Part shown: positions 55,321 through 64,000 of the stretch, piece after piece
Numbering within the stretch: the stretch's first letter is position 1
Layout: each line of letters starts with the position of its first letter
Position numbers and translations under genes: made by a program
The notes under the pieces: generated by a model
Seen by the model: only the letters and a program-made list of their open reading frames with translations
Told to the model about the DNA's origin: nothing
Database searches by the model: none
Origin: Gigantopelta aegis
Taxonomy: Eukaryota > Mollusca > Gastropoda > Neomphalida > Peltospiridae
DNA length: 64,000 nt
Direction of reading: 5' to 3'
Assembly: GCF_016097555.1 (NCBI RefSeq)
Contig: NC_054699.1
Span: 9,962,429 to 10,026,428 of the forward strand

Positions 55321-56030
55321 TTTGTCCAGCTAAACTGACATGGTAATTATAAACTAAAAGGGAATTTTATGAAGAATTTTGGAAATAACCGCTAGGAATA
55401 AAATGCAATGTCGTGACCATTATGACAGATGTTTTTACAATCGTGGTAGTGCTACAGACTCTCTTCATAGCCTATAACAACAGCCACGTGTGCAGGAATT
55501 TTATCAGGGCCGAGTAATGCTCCTCCAGAAAATAATATGTTAAGAAGAAATAAAATTTGCATGAACAGTGAGAGGTTTCGACCCCCGAAATCCTCCCCCT
55601 AAAACACGCCTGACTAATGGGTGGGGAAAATAAGGAATCGTGGGTCTGGGTGTGGGGAGATGAGTCACTAAAAGAAAATATTCTCATTGAAATATTCTGT
55701 AATGTATTCATTTAGTGCAATTTTGTTCATTTGTTATTCAACGATGTGGTGGGGAATTTCCGCCCCGAAATTTGTTTAGTTTAAAACGTTCTGTTTGGCT
55801 GGATATCATCATAGATTACTGTGTCCCTGTTTTAAAATTTAATTTTATTCATTTATTTTTTATTAAAAACCCCAATTTACCTGAAAATAAGTTTTCATTT
55901 AAAAATGAAAATACAATATAGAAATATCTTTACAAATTGTTCATTAAAAAGTGCAAGTACATTGGCCCTTATAGTGTTTACATTATAACCCAGTGTTTTC
56001 AAAATATGTTACCCATTGTTCGTTCCATCC
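54500..56030 (+). other. 3' flank of the giant gene
   Basis: Candidate AATAAA poly(A) signals are at 54762 and near 55396. A (TA)n tract of about 58 bp lies at 55259-55317. No further gene was recognised. Confidence 0.5.
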
Positions 56031-56235
56031 AGTGCACTATGACTGGTATATCAACCGTGGCGTGTGCTATCTGTGGGATGGTGCATATAAAAGGTCCTTT
56101 GCAACTAATGGAAAAATGTATATTGAGTTCCCCCTCTAAGACAAAATGTGAACATTGCTAAATGTTTGACACCCAATAGCCGATGATTAATACATCAAGG
56201 TATTCTAGTAGTGTCGTTAAACAAAACTCCCCACC
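56030..56235 (+). mobile_element. SINE, head truncated, second tail type
   Basis: Core (CTGTGGGATGGTGCATATAA) and tail (AATAGCCGATGATTAATACA, GTGTCGTTAAACAAAAC) are present; the tRNA-like head is missing. Confidence 0.82.
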
Positions 56236-56399
56236 TATTTGAAGATATTTGTTATTTGTATTAACAAATAACAATGGTGCATATGGTATGCGTTAAGTTA
56301 GCAAAATGAGTAGGTGCTGACATTGTTATTATTTCGTGTGTTTTTCTGTTATTTTAATGTGTTTTATTGTTGTGTTTGGGTCATTTTAATAAGTGTTGT

Positions 56400-56562
56400 T
56401 ATTACTCATTTTGGAATGCGTGTTATTGTATTTAGGTCATTCCAATGCGTGTTATTGAATTTAGGTCATTCCAATGCGTGTTATTGAATTTAGGTCATTC
56501 CAATGCGTGTTATTGAATTTAGGTCATTCCAATGCGTGTTATTGTATTTAGGTCATTTTAAG
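56400..56562. repeat. 29-bp tandem repeat, about 5-6 copies
   Basis: The unit is TCATTCCAATGCGTGTTATT plus GAATTTAGG, with diverged end copies. Confidence 0.9.
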
Positions 56563-56847
56563 ACATACGTTATGATACGTGTTAGTCGTTTATGTAATAT
56601 GAAATGTATGTTATTGTCTGTATGTCTTTTTATTATGTATTTGTCGTTTGTATGTGTGTACTGTTGCATCTTTTTTAACATAAAGAAAATAGTTATGTTC
56701 TAGTTGTATAAAGACTTGGTGAAATAAAATATATGTATGACTAATGATAAAGTTGATTTTTATGTCATATATTATTTCTAGTTACAGTAATTAGTCAGTG
56801 ATGTATACATAGCCATAATAGCCATAACGCTAATTAAATTTTGCGGC

Positions 56848-56931
<84 letters not shown>

Positions 56932-58150
56932 TGGGAGAGAGGGTGGGGGGGGGAGAGAGGGGGGTGGGGGAGTGGGACAGAGAGAGAGGTGATGGCAGCG
57001 GGGGTTAGCGTTCAGAATATTTATGGTAATAGTAGTAAGTGTTGAGACAAAAACAATGATGTGACACATTGTCATTAAATGTTTATGCGCGGATAGAGAC
57101 TGCCCCAGATACGAGTCATATCATGTGTTGTATATATTTTTATTACCCCAGCTGTCACTCATAACAGGGAAAATATTTTCCATATTTTCTCAGTGAGAAA
57201 TATTCTGCATTGGTCTAACGAACAATACTATTGGACAATTTGACGCTTACAAACCCATAACCTTGTCGGTACTAAATATGACGTCATCACGATTTGACAA
57301 ACACACAAAATGACGTCATGTAGGTTAAAGAGTTTGCGTTTACGGCTGTCTGTTTTTGGTGTTAAATTTATAACAAAATGTCATTTTAATGCAATTCATT
57401 ATAGATTTTGTAGCAGAATAAAGAGAACTTTGTTTTTGAAAATTATCTATGAAAGTGATTAAATTACAAAGCTATAGTAATTCTCAGAACAGTGCGTAAA
57501 GTGGTTTACATCGTTTCTATACAGGTTGGCCTTCGTGCATGTGCTAAAGCTCGTGACAACTGAACATTATTTCACTCGGGACATAAATTTGATAATAACT
57601 GGTAACTCGTTTATTATCCTCGATATACAATTATTATATATCTATACGACAACACTAGGTGTGACTCCTTCAGTCGAGTGGTACTAATTAAACACCCAGG
57701 GCTGGGCTTCTAGACTCTTTTTTTTTAATGTATATATAAAATCCACCAGCCATGGGATCAGTGATTTTGAATACGTATTTACTAGCCACGATTAAAAATT
57801 CACTAGCCCTACTTTACTTTAAGTTAATACAATTTTACTAATAGTAATAATGTCGCCTAAAGAGGGAAAAGGAGCTTAAAAACACTAAGGATGGGGGATG
57901 GGGGTGGGGACAGGATATCCATATTTACAAAATATACTTAAATGCAGCATTTGACAACTTTTTTTTTTCACTAGCCGACGGGCATGGCAATGGTAGTTAT
58001 TTACCAGCCCATCATTGAATATCACTAGCCATGGTAGTGGGGCTACCATAATCTAGACGTCCTGCACACGTAAGCTCCAACAAGGATCCGAACGCCCGAT
58101 GTCCCAGGTAGCCAACAGCGGTAGAACTCATAACATTCAACTTAATGCTT
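56563..58150. other. Unassigned intergenic with (GA)n
   Basis: (GA)n occupies about 56858-56928. Two TGACGTCA-containing segments lie near 57280 and 57310. Segments at 57565-57620 relate to about 26140-26200. Repeated CACTAGCC motifs between 57740 and 58040 suggest a decayed element. No gene was recognised. Confidence 0.45.
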
Positions 58151-58895
58151 TTAAAGGAACTGTCTTTAGTTTGCAGCCATTGTAATATATAAGTTTTTCC
58201 AAATAATAAATCATTTTTAACAAGTAAAAGTTACATTTTAATACAGCTTATTGCTCATAATATCAGTTTCTGTGTATCGAATGTCGTCCTAATGTTTCTA
58301 GTAGCTCAAATTTAATTTTATTTCTTAACATAATAAAAAAAAATTGAAATTATTTGTAGGTAAAATACGGTTTGGGCTATTATAAACATTAGAATAACAA
58401 GAAGCATATTATATATACAGATGTTGATATTTTATTTAAGGAAATGTATTTAATACATGTGTATGTTGTTTTAATTGTTAAAAATGCTATGTGTTAAAGG
58501 GACATTCCTGAGTTTGCTGCAATTTTTAAGATGTTATCGACTAACAGAAACTTTTTATTGAAATATATTTTTCTGCATAAAATATTAGTGGCTTTATATT
58601 AAACGTGTTTCTGGTCGTTGTAATATTTATACTAGGTTAAATTTCATTTTATTTCCTAAAATAATGTTTTTTCGTTCGTACAAAATTATTTGAAGACAAA
58701 ATCCAGTTTGGGCTTCTTACAAATATTTAGACGACCAGAAACACATTGAATATATAGACACTGATATTCAAAACAAGAAAATAGATTTAATATGTAAGTT
58801 TAATCGTAGAGATATTTTATTAGTCGGAAACTCAGGAATGTCCCTTTAACTGAAAACACGTTTCAATGACAGCTAACTCAGAGTAACCTCTTTAA
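58151..58895. mobile_element. TTAA-type MITE, family H, with family C nested inside
   Basis: The left end is TTAAAGGAACTGTCTTTAGT plus TTGCAGC; the right end is AGCTAACTCAGAGTAACCTC plus TTTAA. It is interrupted at a TTAA by the element at 58494. Confidence 0.75.
58494..58849. mobile_element. TTAA-type MITE, family C, copy 3, nested in family H
   Basis: It starts TTAAAGGGACATTCCTGAGT and ends ACTCAGGAATGTCCCTTTAA. A short piece next to the right end (TGCAGC side) is missing compared with copies 1 and 2. Confidence 0.87.
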
Positions 58896-58984
58896 AGGTA
58901 CATTCTCACTCAAAGTTGCAAGTATCACATTTCGCTATTTGTACATGTATATTTTATAGTAACTACAAATTAACTGACAGAACA

Positions 58985-59365
58985 GAACAGATCTTTATTT
59001 CGCTCAAGGCCACCATCCGGTAGCATCAGAGGAGTCACTATATACATATAACAAAAACAAAATATACCGACCGCTTTCGGCGGACCGTTCAAAATTGCGC
59101 CTAATTTCTTTCATACAAACTGCGCACCCTTTCCATTTGGCTTTAATCCTACGGGACATTCCAAATTCCATAACACCCATAACCCACCCTCCGCTTGTTA
59201 CTGACCCCGGTCGGGCTGCCGGTGCAGGCGGTCGCCCTCTCCACCCCACCCCCTGTCCTGGGCAGAAGAGCCAGCCGAGGCCGGCACCTGTATCCAAGAC
59301 AGGCGTGCGCTACAACAGCTTGTTCTGAAGGTGCACGTTAAACACTGACCTGACCTGACCTGACC
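58985..59365 (+). mobile_element. LINE-type retroposon 3' end with (CTGAC)n tail
   Basis: GCCGAGGCCGGCACCTGTAT, GCGTGCGCTACAACAGCTTG and TGCACGTTAAACACTGACCT lead into a CTGAC pentamer tail. It is related to 19200-19656. No reverse-transcriptase frame is visible in the fragment. Confidence 0.78.
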
Positions 59366-59645
59366 TGCCTCGGTGGTGTCATGGTTAAGTCATCGGACAT
59401 AAGGCTGGTAGATACAGGGTTCGCAGCCTGGTACCGGCTCCCACCCAGAGCGAGTTCTTAAGAGCTCAGTGGGTAGGTGTAAGGCCACTACACCCTCTTC
59501 TCCCTCACTAACCACTAACCAACTAACAACTAATCCACTGCCCTGAACAGACAGCCCAGATAGCTGAGGTGTGTGCCCAGGACAGCGTGCTTGAACCTTA
59601 ATTGGATATAAGTACGAAAATAAGTTGAAATAAAATGAAATTAGT
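59366..59645 (+). mobile_element. SINE, third type, with type 2-like head
   Basis: CCTCGGTGGTGTCATGGTTA, GGCTGGTAGATACAGGGTTC and GAGTTCTTAAGAGCTCAGTG resemble the type 2 head and spacer, but the 3' body (CCAGGACAGCGTGCTTGAAC, then CTTAATTGGATATAAGTACG) is different. Confidence 0.72.
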
Positions 59646-59706
59646 AAATTAGTAAATTAAACATGGATGTAATTCAGTGAGTAACGGCTCATGTAGACTG
59701 GATGCG

Positions 59707-59707
<1 letters not shown>

Positions 59708-59782
<75 letters not shown>
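59708..59782. repeat. (GA)n microsatellite
   Basis: About 37 uninterrupted GA units. Confidence 0.95.
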
Positions 59783-59960
59783 ATGGGGTTTGCTTCCTTC
59801 TGACAGGGTACTCCTTTCAAACAATTCCTAAAATGATTTGGCTACAAGTGGAAAGTTAACAAAAATATGTCATATTGTCTGCTTGATTCCATTGTGATAT
59901 TCTCGAATTAAGTGTCACAATAATGCACCTTTAATGTCCGAGTCTTAATTTTCTTTTCAG

Positions 59961-60105
59961 AGCTGCACAAGATCTTCCACGTGGAACCTCTGTACCAGAT
60001 CTTCTAATTTAAATCACTCTGCACGCTGGAGACACGATTAACAGCAACAGACAGACGCAACACATGGGCTACAGAGAACCTCTCGTCTTCAGATGCTCCT
60101 AAACG
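59961..60105 (+). promoter_or_regulatory. 5' leader of the second AKAP-like gene's exon
   Basis: The acceptor AATTTTCTTTTCAG ends at 59960. The leader contains a 14-codon open stretch from the acceptor (LHKIFHVEPLYQIF, then TAA at 60005-60007), which could be the end of an upstream frame. An in-frame TAA at 60100-60102 directly precedes the main ATG. Confidence 0.5.
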
Positions 60106-63100
60106 ATGCCTCACAGGACTGGCTGTTCTGTATACACACGCAAGAAAAAACGTAGATTTCAGAACATCCTCAAGCACACTGCTAAGAGCATCGTAGCCTA
60201 CGCCTTTGATTCTGCAATCATGCAGGCGGAGGATGAAGACGGGCAGAGTTCATACGTGAACGCAGACGAATACATGTACATATCTCCACACGCTTACATC
60301 ATACGGAAGCCAGCTGCAGCTCGCAGGAGTGGGAAGAAAAAAACATCCAGAGCCACTCGTAATATTGACGTTCGTCACGAACGTGCCACGGGAGACGGGA
60401 AATCATGTGTAGACGAAGAAGAAAAGCATCTTGAATCGATTTATTACGATGCGTCGAATCAGGACAATACGTCCGAGATTATCGACGCTGCAAATATGCT
60501 TTCTAAATGGGCTATTGAAACATCACAGGAAGAGTTGCGAATCGTTCTAGAAATGGAATGCAAAGAAAAGCATATGGAGGAGATATCCAGAGGAACAAAG
60601 AAAAGACTGAAACAGGAGGTCGTCAAAAGCGAGAACCGAGCTAAGAGAAGGACGAGACGGGACAGAGACAAGGATAGCTATGAGAGACGGTGTGAGGATT
60701 CTAACCCGTATGAAGCGGAGTCTCAAAGACTGGTACAGATCGTTACTGACACTGTTCTAACCGATATGGAATCCGAATTCAGGAAGAAGGAACTGGATGA
60801 TCTTGAGAGAAGCATCAAAGGTTACGAGAGTGTTGTGGCTGCAAAGGCTCTATGGCTGGCAGAGGAAGTGATGGGTACGGCCGTCTCTGAAATACAGAAA
60901 GAGCTGGCTTGCCTGCAGGACAAGATAAGCAGATGTCAACGAATATGCGCAGTAGACGAAGCAATGTTGTCCGGAGTGATTGGAGACATCGTTAACAGGA
61001 CCATCACAAATGCTATGCAAGATATAGAGAGTAAAAAACTTAATTTAGAATTTACAGAATTAGGAGGGGAATCGCGAACAATCCCTACAGAAGTCTACGA
61101 GACTGCTGTAGATTTAGCCAAACGAGCCATTTGTGACTCAGTTGAAGATATTGCTGAAGCAGTTAGAAAATCCTCACTGCAAGACACACACGAAAAATCC
61201 AGTAACTATAAATACACTTCTGAAATAAAACACGATGGCGAGAAGACAGTAGTATCCAAGCTTGATGTCAGGCCAAATGTAAATGTTAAACACATAGACA
61301 CAAGAATTACAGTTCCCGTGAAACGAACAAAATCTGTTTCTGGTGGAACAAAACCAATGTATTCTTCAACAAAATATGTACCAATCAGCAAGTATGAAGA
61401 GCCAATACAAGAAACAGAACCAACATCACCTGTACGTGACAGAGTGATATCAAGAAAATATATAACACTGACAGGCAACCATGGAAGAACCTTCTCAAAG
61501 GAATATCCTCCTGTAAATAGACCTTCAGAAAGTCTTGATACAATTACTTCTGCAGACGAATCACAGGAAGCTTTGACCGAAGAAACTTTGACACCACCTC
61601 CCTTTGAAAGAGACACGAGTATAATATCTAGAAGACAGGACTCGCTCTCAGACTCTCGTAATAGAATGCTGAATGAATACAGACGTGTAAGTAGGCCTGC
61701 AGAAGGTAGTCACACAGCCAGCCATTTTCGAGGATCAGAAGAAGCAGTCAGACATCTTGGAGACTCTGAAGAAGAAGCGGTCAGCCATGTAGGAGACTCG
61801 GAAGAGGAAGAGACTACCCATGGTGACAGATCACAATATGAAGTCAGTCAAATTGGGGACTCAAAAGAAATCATTCCAATGCATTCTAATCTAACAGGCA
61901 AGACGATGTCATTTAAGCAACACATTACGTTGAAACGTGATCACAAAAGAATTACAAAACAGTACATACCTGAGTGTATGCCTTTTGATGATGATGACAC
62001 AGGCGAATACACTGAGGAGGAAGAAATAGAGGAGTCAGTGCCTTGCCCCTCACTTGGGGACAGAAATATAATATCAAGAAGAGATATTACATTGACAAAC
62101 GATCACAGAAGATGTGCGAAAGGGCCTGTAAGCAGTCGAGTTAGACAGTTTGAAGGATCACGGGTAATAGGTTCAACAGCTTCCTCTCCAGGAAACAGGA
62201 GTATGAGGTCTACACAAGACAGTACATTTGATGATACTTGTGAAGGAATTATTCATTCCTCAAGCAATTTTTGTAAAAATATTTGCCGTTTTGAAGAATC
62301 TCAAAGGCCTAAACGCAGACCTGTTGGTGAAGGAATTCGCCATTTTGAAGAATCACAAAGGTCAAAAATCAGCCCTGAATCAGTCCGCCGTTTTGAAGGA
62401 TCACAACGAACGGTGTCATACTCTCCGATTATCATAACAAAACCACAAGATAGTCGTGGCACACTGGCAACAGATCAGCGATATGCAATAGGGTATGAAG
62501 ATAGTTTTGAAACACTCTGTCCTGTTGATGAAAACATTCGCAGTTTTGAAGGATCACAACGAGCAGTGTCTTACTCTCCAAGTATCATAGCAAGATCACA
62601 AGATAGTCGTGGTACACTGGCAACAGATCAGCGATATGCAATGGGGTATGATGATAGTATTCAAACACTCTATCCTGTTGATGAAAACATTCGCAGTTTT
62701 GAGGACTCTCAAAGACCAAAACTCAGCCCTGAATCAATCCGCCGTTTTGAAGGATCACAACGAACGGTGTCTTACTCTCCAAGCATCATAACAAGACCAC
62801 AAGAAACAGAATCAAGACTTTCTTCACCTCAAAGAGACACAAGTATAATATCGAGAAAAAATATTACGCGATCTGTAAGTGGGCATGAAGGAAGTTTTGA
62901 AACACTCTACCCTGTTGGTGAAAATGTTCGTCATTTTGAAGACTTGCAAAGGCCAAAACGCAGACCTGTTGGTGAAGGAATTCGCCAGTTTGAAGACTCT
63001 CAAAGGCAAAAAATCAGTCCTGAATCAATTATCCATTTTGAAGGAACGCCAAGGTCAAGTGCGTCCTCTGCAAGAGGAGGGAGTGTGATATCTCGTACAA

Positions 63101-64000
63101 ATACTGCAGTAAGAGCACCCTCAAATGGCTTTGATGAAAGCATCCGCCGTTTTGAAGGATCAAATCGATCGACAGCAAGATCTCTCTCTCCAAGTATTAA
63201 AACAAAATCACAAAATAGTCGTGGCACACTGGCAACAAATCAAAGACATGCAAGAGAGCACGAAGAAATTATTGAAACACTCTACCCTGTTAGTGAAAAC
63301 ATAGTTCGTTTTGAAGACTCGACAATGCCAAAACGCAGACCTGTTGGTGAAGGAATTCGCCAGTTTGAAGACTCTCAAAGGCCAAAAATCAGCCCTGAAT
63401 CAATTATTCATTTTGAAGGAACGCCAAGGTCAAGGGCGTCCTCTGCAAGAGGAGGGAGTGTGATATCTCGTACAGATACTGCAGTAAGAGCACCCTCTGG
63501 TAGCTTTGGTGAAAACATCAGCCGTTTTGAAGGTTCACAACGATCGACGTCAAGATCTCTTTCTCCAAGTATTAAAATAAGATCACAAGGTAGTCGTGGT
63601 ACACTAGTAACAAATCAGCGATATGAAGATAATACTGAAACAATCCGTCCTGTTGATGAAAACATTCGCCGTTTTGAAGGAGCTCAAAGGTCCATGACGT
63701 CCTCGGCTGGAGACAGGAGTATAATATCTAAAATAGATACTACATTAAGAGAATCGCCGGCTGAAGGGAGTGTGCAAGACGAAAGATTAGCTGAAGGTTC
63801 TGTGTTGGGAAGCCATCTCGCAGAATCCATCCAGGAGATGGACTATCCGTCAGATGATATTCGTAGCCACATCGACACCATTATTGAAGAAACAACGACT
63901 GATGATGAGTGTGAAAGTGTTGCACATACGCATGGTATCAGTTTATCTCAGAGAGACACAACTTCTGAAGGCAGAAGCACTATTGACAAGGACTACAGAT
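60106..64000 (+). CDS. Second AKAP-like repeat protein, partial, open at the window edge
   Basis: An uninterrupted frame of at least 1298 codons starts MPHRTGCSVYTRKKRRFQNI; a stop lies just upstream of the ATG. No family name is assigned. Residues 26-41 (AKSIVAYAFDSAIMQA) and 248-267 (ALWLAEEVMGTAVSEIQKEL) fit the AKAP pattern [AVLISE]xx[hydrophobic pair]xx[pair]xx[pair]xx[AVLISE]. Residues about 129-310 are homologous to 2946-3125 of the upstream giant protein (SKWAIETSQEEL against AKWAIESSQKEL; SVVAAKALWLAEEVM against SVIAAHAIWLVEEVM). Further helices are at 288-307 and 331-353. From about residue 510 the protein is disordered, with about 16 copies of an IRxFEGSQR motif and repeats of SIISRRDITL and DSRGTLATDQRYA. 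The gene lies downstream in tandem, same strand. Cellular role is inferred only. Confidence 0.88.
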   Translation, partial: MPHRTGCSVYTRKKKRRFQNILKHTAKSIVAYAFDSAIMQAEDEDGQSSYVNADEYMYISPHAYIIRKPAAARRSGKKKTSRATRNIDVRHERATGDGKSCVDEEEKHLESIYYDASNQDNTSEIIDAANMLSKWAIETSQEELRIVLEMECKEKHMEEISRGTKKRLKQEVVKSENRAKRRTRRDRDKDSYERRCEDSNPYEAESQRLVQIVTDTVLTDMESEFRKKELDDLERSIKGYESVVAAKALWLAEEVMGTAVSEIQKELACLQDKISRCQRICAVDEAMLSGVIGDIVNRTITNAMQDIESKKLNLEFTELGGESRTIPTEVYETAVDLAKRAICDSVEDIAEAVRKSSLQDTHEKSSNYKYTSEIKHDGEKTVVSKLDVRPNVNVKHIDTRITVPVKRTKSVSGGTKPMYSSTKYVPISKYEEPIQETEPTSPVRDRVISRKYITLTGNHGRTFSKEYPPVNRPSESLDTITSADESQEALTEETLTPPPFERDTSIISRRQDSLSDSRNRMLNEYRRVSRPAEGSHTASHFRGSEEAVRHLGDSEEEAVSHVGDSEEEETTHGDRSQYEVSQIGDSKEIIPMHSNLTGKTMSFKQHITLKRDHKRITKQYIPECMPFDDDDTGEYTEEEEIEESVPCPSLGDRNIISRRDITLTNDHRRCAKGPVSSRVRQFEGSRVIGSTASSPGNRSMRSTQDSTFDDTCEGIIHSSSNFCKNICRFEESQRPKRRPVGEGIRHFEESQRSKISPESVRRFEGSQRTVSYSPIIITKPQDSRGTLATDQRYAIGYEDSFETLCPVDENIRSFEGSQRAVSYSPSIIARSQDSRGTLATDQRYAMGYDDSIQTLYPVDENIRSFEDSQRPKLSPESIRRFEGSQRTVSYSPSIITRPQETESRLSSPQRDTSIISRKNITRSVSGHEGSFETLYPVGENVRHFEDLQRPKRRPVGEGIRQFEDSQRQKISPESIIHFEGTPRSSASSARGGSVISRTNTAVRAPSNGFDESIRRFEGSNRSTARSLSPSIKTKSQNSRGTLATNQRHAREHEEIIETLYPVSENIVRFEDSTMPKRRPVGEGIRQFEDSQRPKISPESIIHFEGTPRSRASSARGGSVISRTDTAVRAPSGSFGENISRFEGSQRSTSRSLSPSIKIRSQGSRGTLVTNQRYEDNTETIRPVDENIRRFEGAQRSMTSSAGDRSIISKIDTTLRESPAEGSVQDERLAEGSVLGSHLAESIQEMDYPSDDIRSHIDTIIEETTTDDECESVAHTHGISLSQRDTTSEGRSTIDKDYR
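62150..63700 (+). repeat. Coding repeats in the second AKAP-like gene
   Basis: A composite unit of roughly 65-130 codons is repeated with insertions: RRFEGSQR, SYSPSII, QDSRGTLATDQRYA, ETLYPVDENIR, FEDSQRPKISPES. Copies near 62940-63120 and 63320-63490 are almost identical at DNA level, indicating recent duplication. Confidence 0.85.

Noticed and set aside
59004-59328. Frames on both strands in GC-rich sequence
   Set aside because: They lie in the 3' end of a retroposon that also occurs at 19200, and neither resembles a known enzyme domain.

Overview
The window looks like a stretch of a molluscan genome, probably gastropod. It is AT-rich, intron-bearing and full of tRNA-headed SINEs, short DNA-transposon derivatives (MITEs), minisatellites, microsatellites and long G/C homopolymers. 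I identify the clade from the SINE core and from the animal gene families, not from a search. All genes I can support lie on the + strand. I see no rRNA, genuine tRNA gene, CRISPR array, retrovirus-like element or Polinton.

Layout. (1) 1-8400: the last three exons of a Gfo/Idh/MocA oxidoreductase resembling inositol 2-dehydrogenase (2427-2650, 4641-4806, 7116-7237). Its introns and 3' flank are almost entirely tandem repeats, and two arrays are built from the gene's own splice junctions. (2) 8400-12540: G-run, a CA/CG-rich minisatellite, a TTAA-type MITE, SINEs and an unassigned ORF. (3) 12540-13814: a one-exon MSL2 homologue (RING plus CXC domain) with a CRE/ETS-like promoter. (4) 13815-44068: about 30 kb of intergenic or intronic sequence rich in nested mobile elements, including a 1.6-kb Tc1-type transposon with one frameshift, several MITE families, and two loci where a MITE-free relative of a MITE-filled site is present in the same window. 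(5) 44069-54499: one exon encoding a 3459-residue low-complexity protein with several unrelated internal repeat families and a C-terminal helical module. (6) 54500-59960: intergenic repeats. (7) 60106-64000: a second large open frame, still open at the window edge, sharing the helical module with the giant protein.

The last two genes are tandem paralogues. A helix conserved between them fits the amphipathic consensus used by A-kinase anchoring proteins to bind PKA regulatory subunits, and further matching or near-matching helices occur in both. I propose a family of giant, mostly disordered, AKAP-like scaffolds; this is inference. The inositol dehydrogenase-like gene and MSL2 have no visible functional link to them.
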